Notes under the pieces: generated by a model
The model's input: only the letters and a program-made list of their open reading frames with translations
Databases searched by the model: none
What the model was told of the DNA's origin: nothing
Made by a program: the position numbers and the translations under genes
Origin: Pleodorina starrii
Taxonomy: Eukaryota; Chlorophyta; Chlorophyceae; Chlamydomonadales; Volvocaceae
Length of the DNA stretch: 64,000 nt
Assembly (NCBI GenBank): GCA_030267565.1
Contig: BRXU01000022.1
Coordinates: 454,001 to 518,000, forward strand
Direction: 5' to 3'
Shown here: piece by piece, positions 1-22,200 of the stretch
Position numbering within the stretch: position 1 is the first letter of the stretch
Layout of the letters: each line of letters opens with the position of its first letter

Positions 1-112
1 AACGATTGTATGTATGCGCATCTGCCGCTTGGGACTTCCGATGTCTTGCCCTCTTGCGGCCATGCTGCTGCTCGCTCACGACGCCGTCCGCGTCACGATG
101 CCGTCCCCGCAG

Positions 113-1741
113 TGGACACCGGTCTCTTCGTGACTGGATCCTACGACTGCAACGTCAAGGTTTGGGACACCAACGAGTAAGTCGCAGTATGTCTGCCGCG
201 GTCTGCCAAAGAACATCACGAAGGATTGGCCGCCAGCCAATGCCCGCACCCTTTTCACCCCAACGGGTGGCGCTTACGGTACCTCGCTTTCCGCCGCAGG
301 ATCGAGGTGGTGGGCACCTTCCAGCTGCCTAAGAAGGTGACCGGGGTGGCCATGTCGCTGGTTGCCGCGGCGCACACCCTCATCGCCGCCAGCTGCGAGG
401 ACACGCACGTGCGCCTGTGCGACCCCACCTCTGGCGCCATCACGCACGTCTTCTCCGGCCACAGGTGCGCTTCCCGCTGGGCTGGTTGGCGGACGGACGG
501 ACGGAGCGGCGGTTGCGGGGTGTGCATTGTGCGCGCTTCCACATGCTACGGTTCCGCGGCGGTTGTCGTCAAGCTTTTCAGTCCTCGTGTACGGTACGGC
601 TGCGTTACGGCTTGGCAACCAACGTCCCCACGTGTGCGGGTTATGTGAGGGTTTTTGCCGGCGCCGCTGGTGAGGTTCTTACGATTGGAGGAAAAGCCAG
701 CCCTTCCCGTGGAAAGGTAGCGGTGCGGAGAACAGCTGCTGCTACGGTATCAGCGTATCACTGAGGCCATAGCTTTCTGGATTTTTTTTTTTGTGCAGGG
801 ACGCGGTGTGGTGTGTGGCTTGGTCCACCTGCAGCGAGTACGAGGTGCTGTCCGGCGACGGCGGCGGCCAGATCCGGCTGTGGGACATCCGGCGGGCGGG
901 CTGCCGGGCCGTGTTTGACCAGTACTGCACGCAACGGCCCAGCCGGTCGGCCAGCGCGGAGGACCCGACGATGTCCATGTCGCCCTCTAAGAAGCAGCGT
1001 CGAGGCGGCGCGGCAGGTAAGGCGGTTGGCGGTCAGCTGTATAGGAACGGCAGGAGCGGTACTCGATGGCTTGTGTCAGATCCCGAATCCCGAACTGACC
1101 CTTGCTTGTTCCCGATTCTACCATCCTGATCCTGATCCTCGTTCTGTCGGCTATATTGACGCGGTGTGCTGGTGAGGATAGGTCCTTAGCCCCGCACGTC
1201 ACACCCACTTCTTGTTCCCTTTCCGTTTCCTTCCCCAGGTGCCATGCACTCATCTTCGTCGGCACCGGCGCTGCTCGCGCCCGAGCCGGCAGCCTCCGCC
1301 CGCATGAAGGAGGCTGCAGTTCGCGCGCACAGCGGCGCGGTCACGTGCGTGCTGCCCTGCCCCGACGCACTGAGCCTCCTCTCCGCGGGCACCGACGGGC
1401 GCATGAGGCTGTGGGACGCGCATAGCCGTGTGAACAAGCTGGTGGGGTACGAGGGCACCCACAACCGGGCGCTACGGACGCGTCAGCTGGCCGTGACCGG
1501 TGACGCGCGCGTGGTGTTTTACCCGACGGGGTCGTCCATGAACATATACGAGGTTGGCACGGGTCGGATGCTGGCCAGCCTGCAGGGCGGCCACACCGAG
1601 TCGATCAACTGTTGCACTTACAATCCGTCGACGCATGAGCTGTACAGCGGTGCGAATGACCGGGTGCTGCGTGTGTGGACGGTGCAACCAGATGCTGATC
1701 GGATGGAGGATGAGGATTGCGAGGGTGGTGCAAAGGGCTGA
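113..1741 (+). CDS. ERCC8: ERCC8/CSA-like WD40 protein, 5' end outside the window
   Basis: WD40 protein matching ERCC8 (Cockayne syndrome A), the substrate receptor that links DDB1-CUL4 ubiquitin ligase to stalled RNA polymerase II in transcription-coupled repair in the nucleus. Four exons fit by splice sites and phase: 113-176, 300-464, 799-1016 and 1239-1741. Blade ends visible are VKVWDTNE, VRLCDPTSG, IRLWDIRRAGC, MRLWDAHSR and LRVWTV. The order of motifs follows ERCC8: the SYD-x-x-VKVWDTN blade, the GHR before the next intron, the WDIRRA blade, then the GTD-x-RMRLW blade and the ELYSGA-x-D near the end. An insert rich in Ser and basic residues (SPSKKQRR, near 985-1010) sits between blades and could act as a nuclear-localisation patch (inference). 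The C-terminus is acidic, as in the family. Upstream exons coding the first blades lie left of the window. Its stop faces the convergent transporter gene 308 bp away. Confidence 0.85.
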
Positions 1742-2049
1742 CGACGCAGCGAGTTAAAGCAGGCCGTGTGGAAACATGTACCATAACAGTTCAGTGGAGG
1801 GGCTTGGATGCCTGCGGACCACGAGCGTCAAGAAGTGGCTTTGCGCGCGGTGTTTGACGTGTCGATTCTCCACTACATCCACTAATAAAGCGCTATGGTG
1901 CGTTAACACACGCGTCACAATTGGTCTCCGTGAATGAGTCACACCCACAGTTTCATACCCGAAACACATTCAGTCCACAATCCGCCTTGACACTCGACTA
2001 CCCTTACCGTACTCAACTGTACTCTCCCAACCTACTCCACTCGCCTCGT
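1742..2049. other. Convergent intergenic region, two 3' ends
   Basis: This 308-bp stretch separates the stop codons of two convergent genes, so it must hold both 3' untranslated regions. No TGTAA signal is visible on either strand. An AATAAA-like word (ACTAATAAAGC) occurs near 1880-1890. No coding potential is seen. Confidence 0.5.
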
Positions 2050-3042
2050 TTACTCCGCCTTCTTCTTACTATGCTTCTTCGACTTCATCAACCCCTGCAC
2101 TAATAACCCGGTGAACACCATACCCACGCCCGCCCACTGGTTTGGCAACAGTGGGTTGCCGTTCCAAATCACCGACAGCAGGATGTTGAAGAACTTGCGC
2201 GTCGTGCACACCAGCGTGTTCACCAGCGCGCCAAACGTCTTGATGGTGAAGAAGATAAAGAGCTGCCCCACTGCGCCGCATAGGCAGAACAGGACAATGT
2301 CCACAAGCGCGTCCGGATGCCGCGCACAAAACGACACCAGCTCTGCTCCGGAACCAGACACCAACATGTACAGCCCATAATACAGAGCCGTCCAGAAATT
2401 CATCCAGCACATCATGTGGATGGGGCTGTTCTTCCGGTGCCGCTCATTGATATGGTCCTGAGCAGCGTTGGTGTAGCCGTCGAACGCCAGGTTCACCAGG
2501 CACAGCGAGTAGCCGAGCACCGGGTTGGGTGACGCCAGCTTCCCCGTGACCTTGCTGCTGCCCTTCTGGGCGAATGCCGCCACGCCTAGGCCGATGAGCG
2601 TCATGCACACGTACTCCAGCATGCTGTAGCGTTTGCCGTGCAGCACCACGCCCATCAGCATGACGGGCACCATCTTGCAGGACTTGGCCAGTACTTGCGC
2701 CGAGTACGTGATGTTCTTCAGCGCGAACATGCCGCAGGCGGGCCCGACGGAGTTGGTGATTCCTGCCCGCCAGTAGTCATGCCAGTTCGCCAAGTCGGCG
2801 CTCTTGATTCGCCCCGTGAGCAGCATAACTTGCAGAATTATGCCCGCCCACAAGAAGCATGTCAGCGCCTGGGCGCCGTTCAGCGCCTCAAGATTCTTGA
2901 ACCGCTCCTGCTGATCGCCATATCGCTTAATTGCCAGGTGCTCGTTCACGACGCCTTGCGTCAGATAAGAAGCGTATATACCAGCGACGCAAAAGAGCAA
3001 GAGAAGCGCTATGCCCAGCCTGCTCCGAGTTTCCATAGCCAT
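2050..3042 (-). CDS. UTr1/SLC35B1-type nucleotide-sugar transporter, intronless
   Basis: A 330-residue polytopic membrane protein of the UAA/DMT transporter family, closest in pattern to plant UTr1/UTr3 (UDP-galactose/UDP-glucose transporters of the ER). It should import UDP-sugar into the ER/Golgi lumen for glycosylation or glycoprotein quality control. Family stretches that can be seen are ITNSVGP, SAQVLAKSCKMVPVMLMG, GYSLCLVNLAFDGYTNAAQD and CGAVGQLFIFFTI, followed by TTRKF-x-N near the end. About ten hydrophobic segments are spread along the whole length, and the length is normal for the family. The last four residues are KKAE, a KKxx dilysine ER-retrieval signal, preceded by a Lys-rich tail. 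The gene is one uninterrupted exon, unlike all the other host genes here. The initiator is followed by a second Met two codons on (MAM), so either could be used. Confidence 0.9.
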   Translation of the reverse strand: MAMETRSRLGIALLLLFCVAGIYASYLTQGVVNEHLAIKRYGDQQERFKNLEALNGAQALTCFLWAGIILQVMLLTGRIKSADLANWHDYWRAGITNSVGPACGMFALKNITYSAQVLAKSCKMVPVMLMGVVLHGKRYSMLEYVCMTLIGLGVAAFAQKGSSKVTGKLASPNPVLGYSLCLVNLAFDGYTNAAQDHINERHRKNSPIHMMCWMNFWTALYYGLYMLVSGSGAELVSFCARHPDALVDIVLFCLCGAVGQLFIFFTIKTFGALVNTLVCTTRKFFNILLSVIWNGNPLLPNQWAGVGMVFTGLLVQGLMKSKKHSKKKAE

Positions 3043-3395
3043 GCTTTACACGGTGTCCCTGTGCGATCGAAACCTCTCAGCTTGATCAATAGCAATTCGT
3101 AATAAATTATCAAATGTGGGTCGTAAGACCTTCCAAGACGCTCTGGAACAATGGAAAAATGTTTGTTCGAGAAACACCGTTGAGAAACTGTTGTACGCCC
3201 AGAAACACGTGGGCTAGCTAGCCTCTCAAGATGGGTGCCTTATAAATAAGATAACATTCCGCCAGTGAGCAAAGGCGAAACCGTGCACTCTTCATCTTCA
3301 ACGGTAACCGGATATCGTACAACTGATAGGCAAGCACGTACAGTTGTACACGGTCTGCGATCCGCTCCCTCTGCTGAAACCCCACTGCATGGGCA
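3043..3395. promoter_or_regulatory. Upstream region of the transporter gene
   Basis: These 353 bp lie between the transporter start (minus strand) and the 3' end of the armadillo gene (also minus). They must carry the transporter promoter and the neighbour's 3' untranslated region. A TATAAATA word lies near 3241-3248, about 200 bp upstream of the transporter start. It is nearly palindromic (CTTATAAATAAG), so its strand is uncertain. No TGTAA signal is seen. Confidence 0.35.
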
Positions 3396-5213
3396 TCAGG
3401 CCCTCATCGCTTGTGCGATAAAATCCTTGCATTGCGAGTTTCCGGCCTGCAAAGTAGTTGCGGGCAGCAAGTCAGCCCTCGTCATACGAGGCGGAAATTG
3501 GTCGTGAGCAGCATTCCTTACCAGCCCGGCGAAAATGTCACGCGCCACAATGCGGCAGTCCTGGTCTTCTTGTTGTCGCATGATGGCCTGCAGAATGACG
3601 ACGATCGCGGCTGAGAGAACGCCGTGGCAACGGTGGCGCGATACATATGAGAGCGGTACGACAACCACACGCAGCGACCCTTCCCGCCTTCAGCTGCTGC
3701 CTTAGATCTGGTATAAACATCTGTGGGCTTACCAACAAGTTGACGACGGCAGCCGAGTTCTTCGCCAGTAGCAGCTGGTTGTCGTTGCTTTTGGAGAGCA
3801 GCATGCCCAGGCCCATCAGCGCACGCACACTGCGACCACGAGGGGTGTCCGCGTTTCCAGCGACTGGGTAAACGCTGTGAAGCCCACAGCAACAGGCGGG
3901 GGCAACGTGCAACACCCGAGCGACTTGTCTCACCGCACGTCATGGTTGGGCGTGGCAAGCAACCCAGCCAGCTTCTCCACCGCCCCCTGCGCGGTCATGG
4001 CAGACGCACGCAGGGGCACTCAAGCAAGGGGTGCCAAGCACGTCGACGTCGCCATGGCAACCAATGGCATGAGACCGGCGCGGTATGCGTTCTAGTCTTG
4101 TCAAAACAGGGGCCCTCGTCAGCAGCCCATCTGCCCCCGTCTGGGTGGGTGCCAGGTACGTTCAGTAGTGGGAATTACAGTTGGCTCCAGAATTCCCGAA
4201 GGATCGATCGGAGGGGAGCGCGAGCGGGATACACGATCAGCACCCTGCCTCAGCGCATGCTTCACAGAAGGCAGCAGTGATATACACCCCGGTATACGCA
4301 CCTGCTGCGAAAGAGCGTCGCGTGCGCCGTCGGCGCACGCCACCGCGCACACCACGTCCGCGGCTGCCTCCTGGAGCCGTTCTGGCAGGGCGGGGTCGCA
4401 CAGCCTCAGCACCGGCTCCAGCCCTGCAGGTGTGCAGAACGCATGCATCATTTCCGTTTGTGGCGACAGCGAAGCTTCGTCTGTGACAGAAATCGAATGT
4501 CAAATTCACAATTAGATTTTCAAGGCCTGGAGAGTGCTGGCGGGTCGCCAGGCCAGTAAAGCTGTATGTGATTTCGCCACGGGTGGCGGGCCTTTGGCCT
4601 GTGGATCTGTTGGGTCGGGACTAGAGGTAACGGGGTAAAAGCCCTGCCCCCGACCTCCCCTCCTACCTCCCGCTGCAATGAGGGCGTCCGCCTCCTGTTC
4701 TTTGTCCCGTAGGCACTCGGTTAGGCACGCCAAGGCGTTCAGCTGCAGCGTCCGCTCCTCGGTGTCCGCTACTGCAGAGATGACCACTATGAGCCGGCCC
4801 ACGATGCCTTGCCCGATTATTTTGTTTTGAAGGTCATCGGACAGTGCCATCAAGCCCGATAACACGGCAGCTGCGTTCGCCTGGACCACGACGGAGGAAA
4901 TGTGACTGTTTTTCAGCGCAAACACGTAATCAGCGTGTAAAATATTTCATCATTTTGAAGGCGCTACACATCAGCATTTGGGTAGCCGCACCTGCATGCC
5001 CCGGTCCGCCTCTGCGCCGTCCGCGGCCAGAAGCGAAAAGAAAAAGGGTATCGCGCCGATCAACTCGTCGGGAACCGACGGCTCTTGAAGCTGAGTAAGC
5101 AGGATGCATAATCCAGCCATAGCTTGCGCCTTTTTCTCGTCATTCTGCAAGTTGTCGACCTCTGTGCGGATAAGTCGCTCAACAGTGGCTTGCGTAATAG
5201 CAGCGGTATCCAT
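3396..5213 (-). CDS. Armadillo-repeat-like protein, 318 residues
   Basis: Six exons on the minus strand join in frame: 4992-5213, 4667-4880, 4302-4480, 3934-3986, 3733-3829 and 3396-3587, giving 318 residues. The protein is built of helical pairs with armadillo/HEAT character, for example VSGLMALS-like, LQLNALACLTECL, LQEAAADVVCAVACADG and VRALMGLGMLLSKSNDNQ. It starts MDTAAITQATVERLI. The last exon codes for AIMRQQEDQDCRIVARDIFAGLV and a tail ending QAMRA. Such folds are protein-interaction scaffolds. I cannot assign a specific partner or pathway. No signal peptide or membrane segment is seen. It is divergent from the giant low-complexity gene, with 220 bp between the start codons. Two internal exons are only 53 and 97 nt, and their boundaries rest on phase and reading only. 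Confidence 0.7.
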
Positions 5214-5433
5214 CGTGGACTCGTTCTACAAACCCAAATGACTACTAGCAGCGCTTCGGAATAGGGTTGTCCGGCCAAAACTGGTTCCGGAGCGCGCGGG
5301 ATGCATACTGTCCACTCTCGGACCCTCCCTCCAACTTAGTGAGTAGCCACTTGGTAGCGCTCCGCTTAGGTTAACGTAGTTAGGCTGCGTCAACAGAGGG
5401 TGATATGTGCTAGTCCCTGGAACTTTGGCCTGG
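5214..5433. promoter_or_regulatory. Short divergent promoter region
   Basis: A 220-bp gap lies between two divergent start codons (5213 minus and 5434 plus), so both promoters and 5' leaders must fit here. No clear TATA box is seen. Confidence 0.5.
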
Positions 5434-16050
<10,617 letters not shown>

Positions 16051-17342
16051 GACGCGGTCTGGGCAGGACGTGTGACAGGTACTGGTACAGGTACAGAAAG
16101 GTGTTGCGACTGGCTATGTGTGTGTGGGACGAGCGCGCATCGCCGGGCGGATGGAGGCCAGAGGACTGTGACTGCTGGGATTGTTGGGCGATGCGGCGGG
16201 TGATATGGGATGGCGGGTTTGGATGGGATGGGGTGGACTGGCGCGGGCGGGGGTGGGGGTGGGGGCGGGGGTGCTTTCATGATGTGAGGTGAGGTGATGT
16301 GCGATGGTGCGGCGGGATGGTGGCAGGGAGGAGAGTGGCCGCGAGGCCGTTCGGCTGGGGGCTGGCGCAGCGATGGGGCCCGCCCTGGGAGGGTGCAGAT
16401 GCAACGGCGTAGAGGTGCAAAGAGGTGCAATGAGATGGGGCGATTCGATGCACGTGCAACGGTGCAAGTGGGATGTATGCGGCTTCGGTGATCCCGCGGT
16501 GGTCTCTGACCCAAATGCGAAACGGTTCGTTCGTATTGGGGGAGAGAGGGTAGGGAGGTGTGGAAGGACGTCGAGAAGGCTGCTGCAGGGGCGGACGTGA
16601 GGTGACCTTGGCATGTCCTTAAAGGGTGGGGTGTGGGGTGTGGGGTGGTCGAGTATGCAGTCACCGCTAAAGACGTGCGCTGCACGAGAACGCACGGGAA
16701 CAAACAATCGCAGCACGCCCTCGCAGCATTGGGCGCCGTCCCTTGGTTCCAGCATTCATATTGGGCGCTGGGAAATCGTTTGTGTGTTTTGGATCCGCTT
16801 TTCGTATGAAATGATCTCGAGCGCCGCCGCTTTCTTCGCTCGTTCACGCCTGCGTCGAGCCCAGAGAGCCTTTGCTCGTCCAACGGCCGAACTCAATTTC
16901 ACGCATTGTTGTTTTGGGGGTCCTTTTCCAGTAGCGCATCGTTCTTGAAGAGAGACGGCGCACAATGTGAAGGCGCCCCGTGGTGTTGGGCTCAGTTCCT
17001 TTTCGTTCCGTTTCGGTGGTTGCCACGACACTTGGGCAACATGACGCGCATCTCTCAACAGGCACAAATTGTTGTCGCTGTCGTTGAGGGAAGGGCATAA
17101 CTTTTACACATTTAAACTCTTTTACTTGTCTTGGTGACTGGTCGCTTGTGCGTCTTGGTGCGCCGAGATTGCGCCGATGGGACGTCACCAACTAGCCCAA
17201 CTTGTTTACTAGCGATCTGCACCGCGTTGAAAGACGGCGTTGCAAGCATTTCCATAAATCTTCTGCTGCTGTATTTAGGCGCAGTGTTCAGCTTACACGC
17301 GGTGATAGAAATTACCCTTCAACACTTTTCAGTGGTTGCATT
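16051..17342. other. 3' flank of the giant gene and promoter region of the kinase-like gene
   Basis: No gene is seen in these 1.29 kb. The first 300 bp continue G-rich (GGGTGGGGGTGGGGG near 16250-16270). Composition then drops towards 17.0-17.3 kb, just before the start at 17343. A long minus-strand frame (15846-16883) crosses this part. It has no recognisable domain and overlaps the last exon of the giant gene, so I treat it as a shadow. Confidence 0.4.
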
Positions 17343-19185
17343 ATGGCCAGCGCTGCGAGCGACCAACAACGGTAAGCGACTGTGATACGCTTCTTTGCTA
17401 CCGCGAGTTATCGAGTGCCCGCCATCGGTGATCGATTCCGTCGGATGACCATTTCTCTCGCCAAGGCCGATTGCAACATCACCAACGAAATCATGTATTC
17501 TTCCTGACATGTAGGGGCTTTTGGGTTCTGGCAGCGGTGCCGGAGGCCCAGGCGCGTCTGATTGCCTCGGCGGCTTTGCTGACAGCGCTGCACGGTCGCG
17601 GCGCCGGCCCCAGCGCCCTTCAGCCGCTCACTTCTGCTTTTAGCCGCCGCCTGTCGCGCCGATGCGGCCAGCAGCTGTGCTGCGCGCACGGCCGGCCCGC
17701 CGGGCCGGCCCCCTCGCTCGCGGCAGTTGCCACCCGCGCCCCCCCGCCCGCCGGCGTCTCACCATCACCATCACCGGGCCTAGTCGCACGCGCGCTCCAG
17801 GGAACCCCCCGGGGCGGCCTTCCCCGTGCGCCCGTCCTCGCCGATACGGTTTCGATCAGCAGAACGCCTGCCGGCCTTCTGCCGTCCGGAGCGGCCTCTG
17901 GCCCGGGTCGTGGCGTCACGGCTCCGGCCCGTCACGGCTTGACGGCGGGCGCAGGCACCGGCGCTGGCATGGGCGGCGGCGGCACCGGTGCCGGCGCCGG
18001 CGGTGGTGGTGGTGCGGCGGCGGCGTGTGGCGGCGGCGGCGGCGGCGGTGGTCTGGGCTGCAGGACACCCTTTGGCATGCTCGCCGCCGGCGGCGGCCGC
18101 TGCGGCGCAACGGCGGCGGGCCCCCGCCGCCAGCTCTTCTCCCCCGTCTTCCGCCAGCCTGGTACGGCACACGCGTCGAGGCCCGGCACGACGGCGGCGC
18201 CGTACGGCAGCTCGGCGGGCTTCTTCCGCTCCTTCGCCGCCGCCGGCGTCCGGCTGACGCCGTCGGCTGCGGCGCCGCCGGGGCTGCTCTCCGGCTCCGC
18301 CACCGCCGCGGCGGCGGCGGCGGCCGCCGCCGCCGCCGCCCGCCACACCCGCACCGGCTGGCACGCGTCGCAGGCGTACCTGGCCAATGTACGGCAGTCC
18401 GTACTGGAGGCCATGGCGCCATACTGGGGTTGCCTGAGCTGGGGCACGCTGGTGTCGCTGACCAGGCAGTCATCCCACGCATGGCTGCCGTACGCATGGG
18501 GCCTGCCCGGTGTACGGCAGCTTCATTTTTTCTTGTTGTCCGCTATCAACATGCTCGCCAGCAACTTGCCGGTGACGCTGGCGCTGACGGTGGCGGAACT
18601 GGCGAGGAGCTCCCGGACGTGAGTTTTGTGGGTTTTTGTGGGTTTCGTGGGTTTTGTGGGAACGTGAATGCCTCGCTAAATTGCACTCGTGTGTGTATAC
18701 GGGGCAGTATACGGGGATCAAACAGGCGGCGTTGTTTGCTGTAATCCCGATGTCGCGTGTATGTGCGTGTGTGTGCGCGTGCGTGTGTCGCTGCAACCTA
18801 CCTGCCCTCCCCCTCCCCTCCCCCTCCCCCTCCCCCTCCCCCTCCCCGTTCCCCCCTCCCTCCCGCAGCTCCTCCGCCGACACCTTCACCTTCTATATGG
18901 ATGTGCCCACCCCCTCCCCGACCGACTCCCCCTGGTGGCAGGCCCTGCCGCTGCAGATGGTCGCACTGCTAACCAACCTCGGCCGCTCGATGTGGCTGCT
19001 GCTGCTGTTCGCTCCCGTGCTGCTGTCGGCACCGGTGGCGCTGCAGCTGTGTTTCAGGCGGGCGGAGTGGATCGAGCTGCTGAGGAAGACGCTGGAGGCG
19101 GCGGGTGCGTGCGTGTGTTGGGGGGAGTGTGTGTGTAGGGGAATGTGTGTGTGTGATAGAGAGAGTGTGTGAGAGTGAGTGTGTA

Positions 19186-19229
<44 letters not shown>

Positions 19230-22200
19230 TGAGTGAGGGGGGTGGGGGTGGAGGAAAGGGAAGGAGCAAAGCCCAAACAGGCAAACGCTCACTGACGGGG
19301 AAGTGGACCCCACTCGCCCCTCTCGTCACACTGCCGTACTTTGATGATCACGTCACGTTCAACCCTAAACCCCAACCCCCAGCCCCCACCCCCACCCCCA
19401 CCCCGAGCCCTCCCCACCCCCACCCCCGGCCCGAGTGCACTCTTTCCACCCCTACCCACCCACCCCACCCACACACACACCCACACACCCTTCTTTTTTA
19501 CCACCCACCCACCCACCCGCCTAACCCGCTGCCGCTACCTATCCCGCTGCTGCTGTCCTCAGGTCCTGCGTTCATCAAGTGGGGTCAGTGGGCCGCCACC
19601 CGCCACGACCTGTTCCCCCCCGACATGTGCTCCGAGCTGGAGAAACTGCACACGCAGGTGCCGTACTCCAGGGAGGGGAGGGAAGGAGGGGGGCTTGGGT
19701 GGATGTAAGAGGGTGGAATAGTGAATGAAACAGTCCACCACCACCACCCCACCACCACCACCACCACCGCCACCACACACGCCACACCCGTCCGCACTTC
19801 AAGGTTGCCTCCACGCGACTGCTTGCTGCAACATTTCAGCGCCAATGTCGCAACTCACCCACCCACCCACCCACCCACCCACCCACCCACCCACCCGCCC
19901 GGCAGGCCCCCGGCCACAGCTTCCGCTACACCCAGGCCGCCATCGAGCGAGCCTTTGGACTTCCGGTGACTGAGCTGTTCGAATCCATCGAGCGGGAGCC
20001 GGTGGCCAGTGGCTCCATCGGCCAGATACACCGGGCAGTGCTCAATGAGAAGGGAGCGGCAATGACGGGTAAGGGGTGGGGGAGATTGGGGGGGTGGGGG
20101 GGGGGGGTTGGGGGGGTGCGATGGGGTGGGGTCGGGGGAGATTTGGACGCCCCGAGGAGGGTGGAGGTTGGGGGGCCTTAGGTGGAGGTGTGGGGGGGGG
20201 GGGGCTGGGGGCCGGGGGGAGGGGGGGGACGCCGATAGGCTGGCAGAGGGTCTGTGTGTCTCAGCTAAACCCTAAAACCCACCATCTCCCACCCCTGCTC
20301 TCCCGCCCCCCTCCTTACTCTACCCTCCCCCTCTTCATCCCCCCCTTCCCCCCCCTCCCTCCCCCCACCCCAGGCATGCCCCCCGGCTCCACGGTTGCTG
20401 TCAAGGTACGACACCCCGGCGTGGGTGCCGCCATCCTCCGCGACTTCGCCACCATGATGGCAGTGGCCCACCTAGCTGCACTGCTGCCCTCGTTGAGACA
20501 CCTGAGGCTGGAACAGACGCTGTCGCAGTTCGCGGCGCCGCTGAGGGAGCAGGTGTGTGTGTGTGGGGGGGGGGTTTGGGGTTTGGGGTTTTAGGGTTTT
20601 GGGTTTTTAAGGGGTGGAGAGTCGGGATTTAGGGGAGTACAGCGAGGTGCGACGGTCGCTTTAGCTAAACCCTTCGGAATGATTTACCTCCCCTCCCCCC
20701 CCTCCCCCTCTTCCCCGCCCATCCCCCATCCCCATCCTTACCCCCTCCCCACCCTCCCTCAAAGGTCGATCTGTCCCGCGAGGCCGCCAACCTGCGCCGC
20801 TTCAACCACAACTTCCGCATGACACGCCACGTGTCCTTCCCCGTGCCCCTCTACCCCCTGGTCACCCCGGATGTGTTGGTGGAGAGCTTCGAGACGGGGG
20901 AGCACATCACCGCATATATACAGAGCGAACACAACCCATACAACCACAGGCGGGAAACCCCGGGGTCAGGGGGGCTGGGGGTTGGGGGTTGGGGGGGGGT
21001 CCGCCGTCTGCGCGGGGTGGAGTGCGCGCTCGGACTGCGCGCACGCGGGGTCTGCGTGTGTATGTGTATGTGTATGTGTGTATATGCGCAGGCTCGGAGC
21101 GGTTGGGTACATATGTGTGGGTATGTGTGTGTGCGGCTCGGGCTCATGCGCGTTTCCAGCCCCCCTCCAGCCCCCCTCCTACTCCCTTCTGTCGAGCACT
21201 CGAGAGCACTCGAGCTCTATCCGGCTGAATCGACATCCTCTCTTCCCCCAAGTACCATCAACCCACATCGCCCACTCGCCCTCCCCCCGGCCTCCCTCTG
21301 CCCCCGGCCCCCTCTGCCCCCCCCCCCCTCCCTCCCTCCCTCCAGGCTGTCCGAGCTGGGTAGCGGCACCATGCTTCAAATGATGTTGGTGGACAACCTG
21401 ATCCACTCGGATCTGCACCCGGGGAACATTCTGGTGCGACTGGACCCACCAGGGGGACTGCTGGGAGTCATATACAGGTGAGGGAGGAGGAGGGGGAGGG
21501 GGGTTTGAAGAGTGAATTTGCAAGAACGAAACAAAAAGCCCTGCGGACGTTGGGGGAGGGGAAGGTGTGTGGGGGGGGTGGGGAGCGAGTGGGCGCCGTG
21601 GTCTCTCGGCCGCAGTCCCGGCGGCGCTGCCACCACTGCCACCCCAGTGCACCACTTCTCCACTTGGCGGGTCGCGCCCTCCGGCGGCCGGCAACAACAA
21701 TAACAACAACGGTGCCCGCAGGGAGTGGGCGTGGGTCGGAAACTTGCGTGTTCCGGAATTCGTGTTGCGTGCGTTGAAGTGTCACAGGAAGACCGTGAAG
21801 TGAAGTGTAATGCTTGAGCGGAGCAAAGGCTGGAGGAGATGCTGTGCGACGCCTTTCTTAGGCCTTATATTAGCCGTCTGTACGGCACCTGCACGGTGTT
21901 GTAACCGCCGTGTTACACCCCACCCCCCCCCCCCCCCGCACACACATTCCACCCCCCCCCCCCCACACACACACACACACGAAGCCGCCTCCCAAAGCAC
22001 ACGCACGCGTACACACACACACACGCGCGCTCGCGCACACACGCCCCAGATCTGGGGCCGCTAATGTCCCCGCCATCACCCCATCGCTGCGGCGATCTTC
22101 TCCAATACCCCCCCAAACAATCACACCCCCTCTCTCCCCCTCGCTCCCCCGCTCCCCACCGCCCTCTTCCCTCCCACCACCCCGGGTTCCGGGTCCGTTA

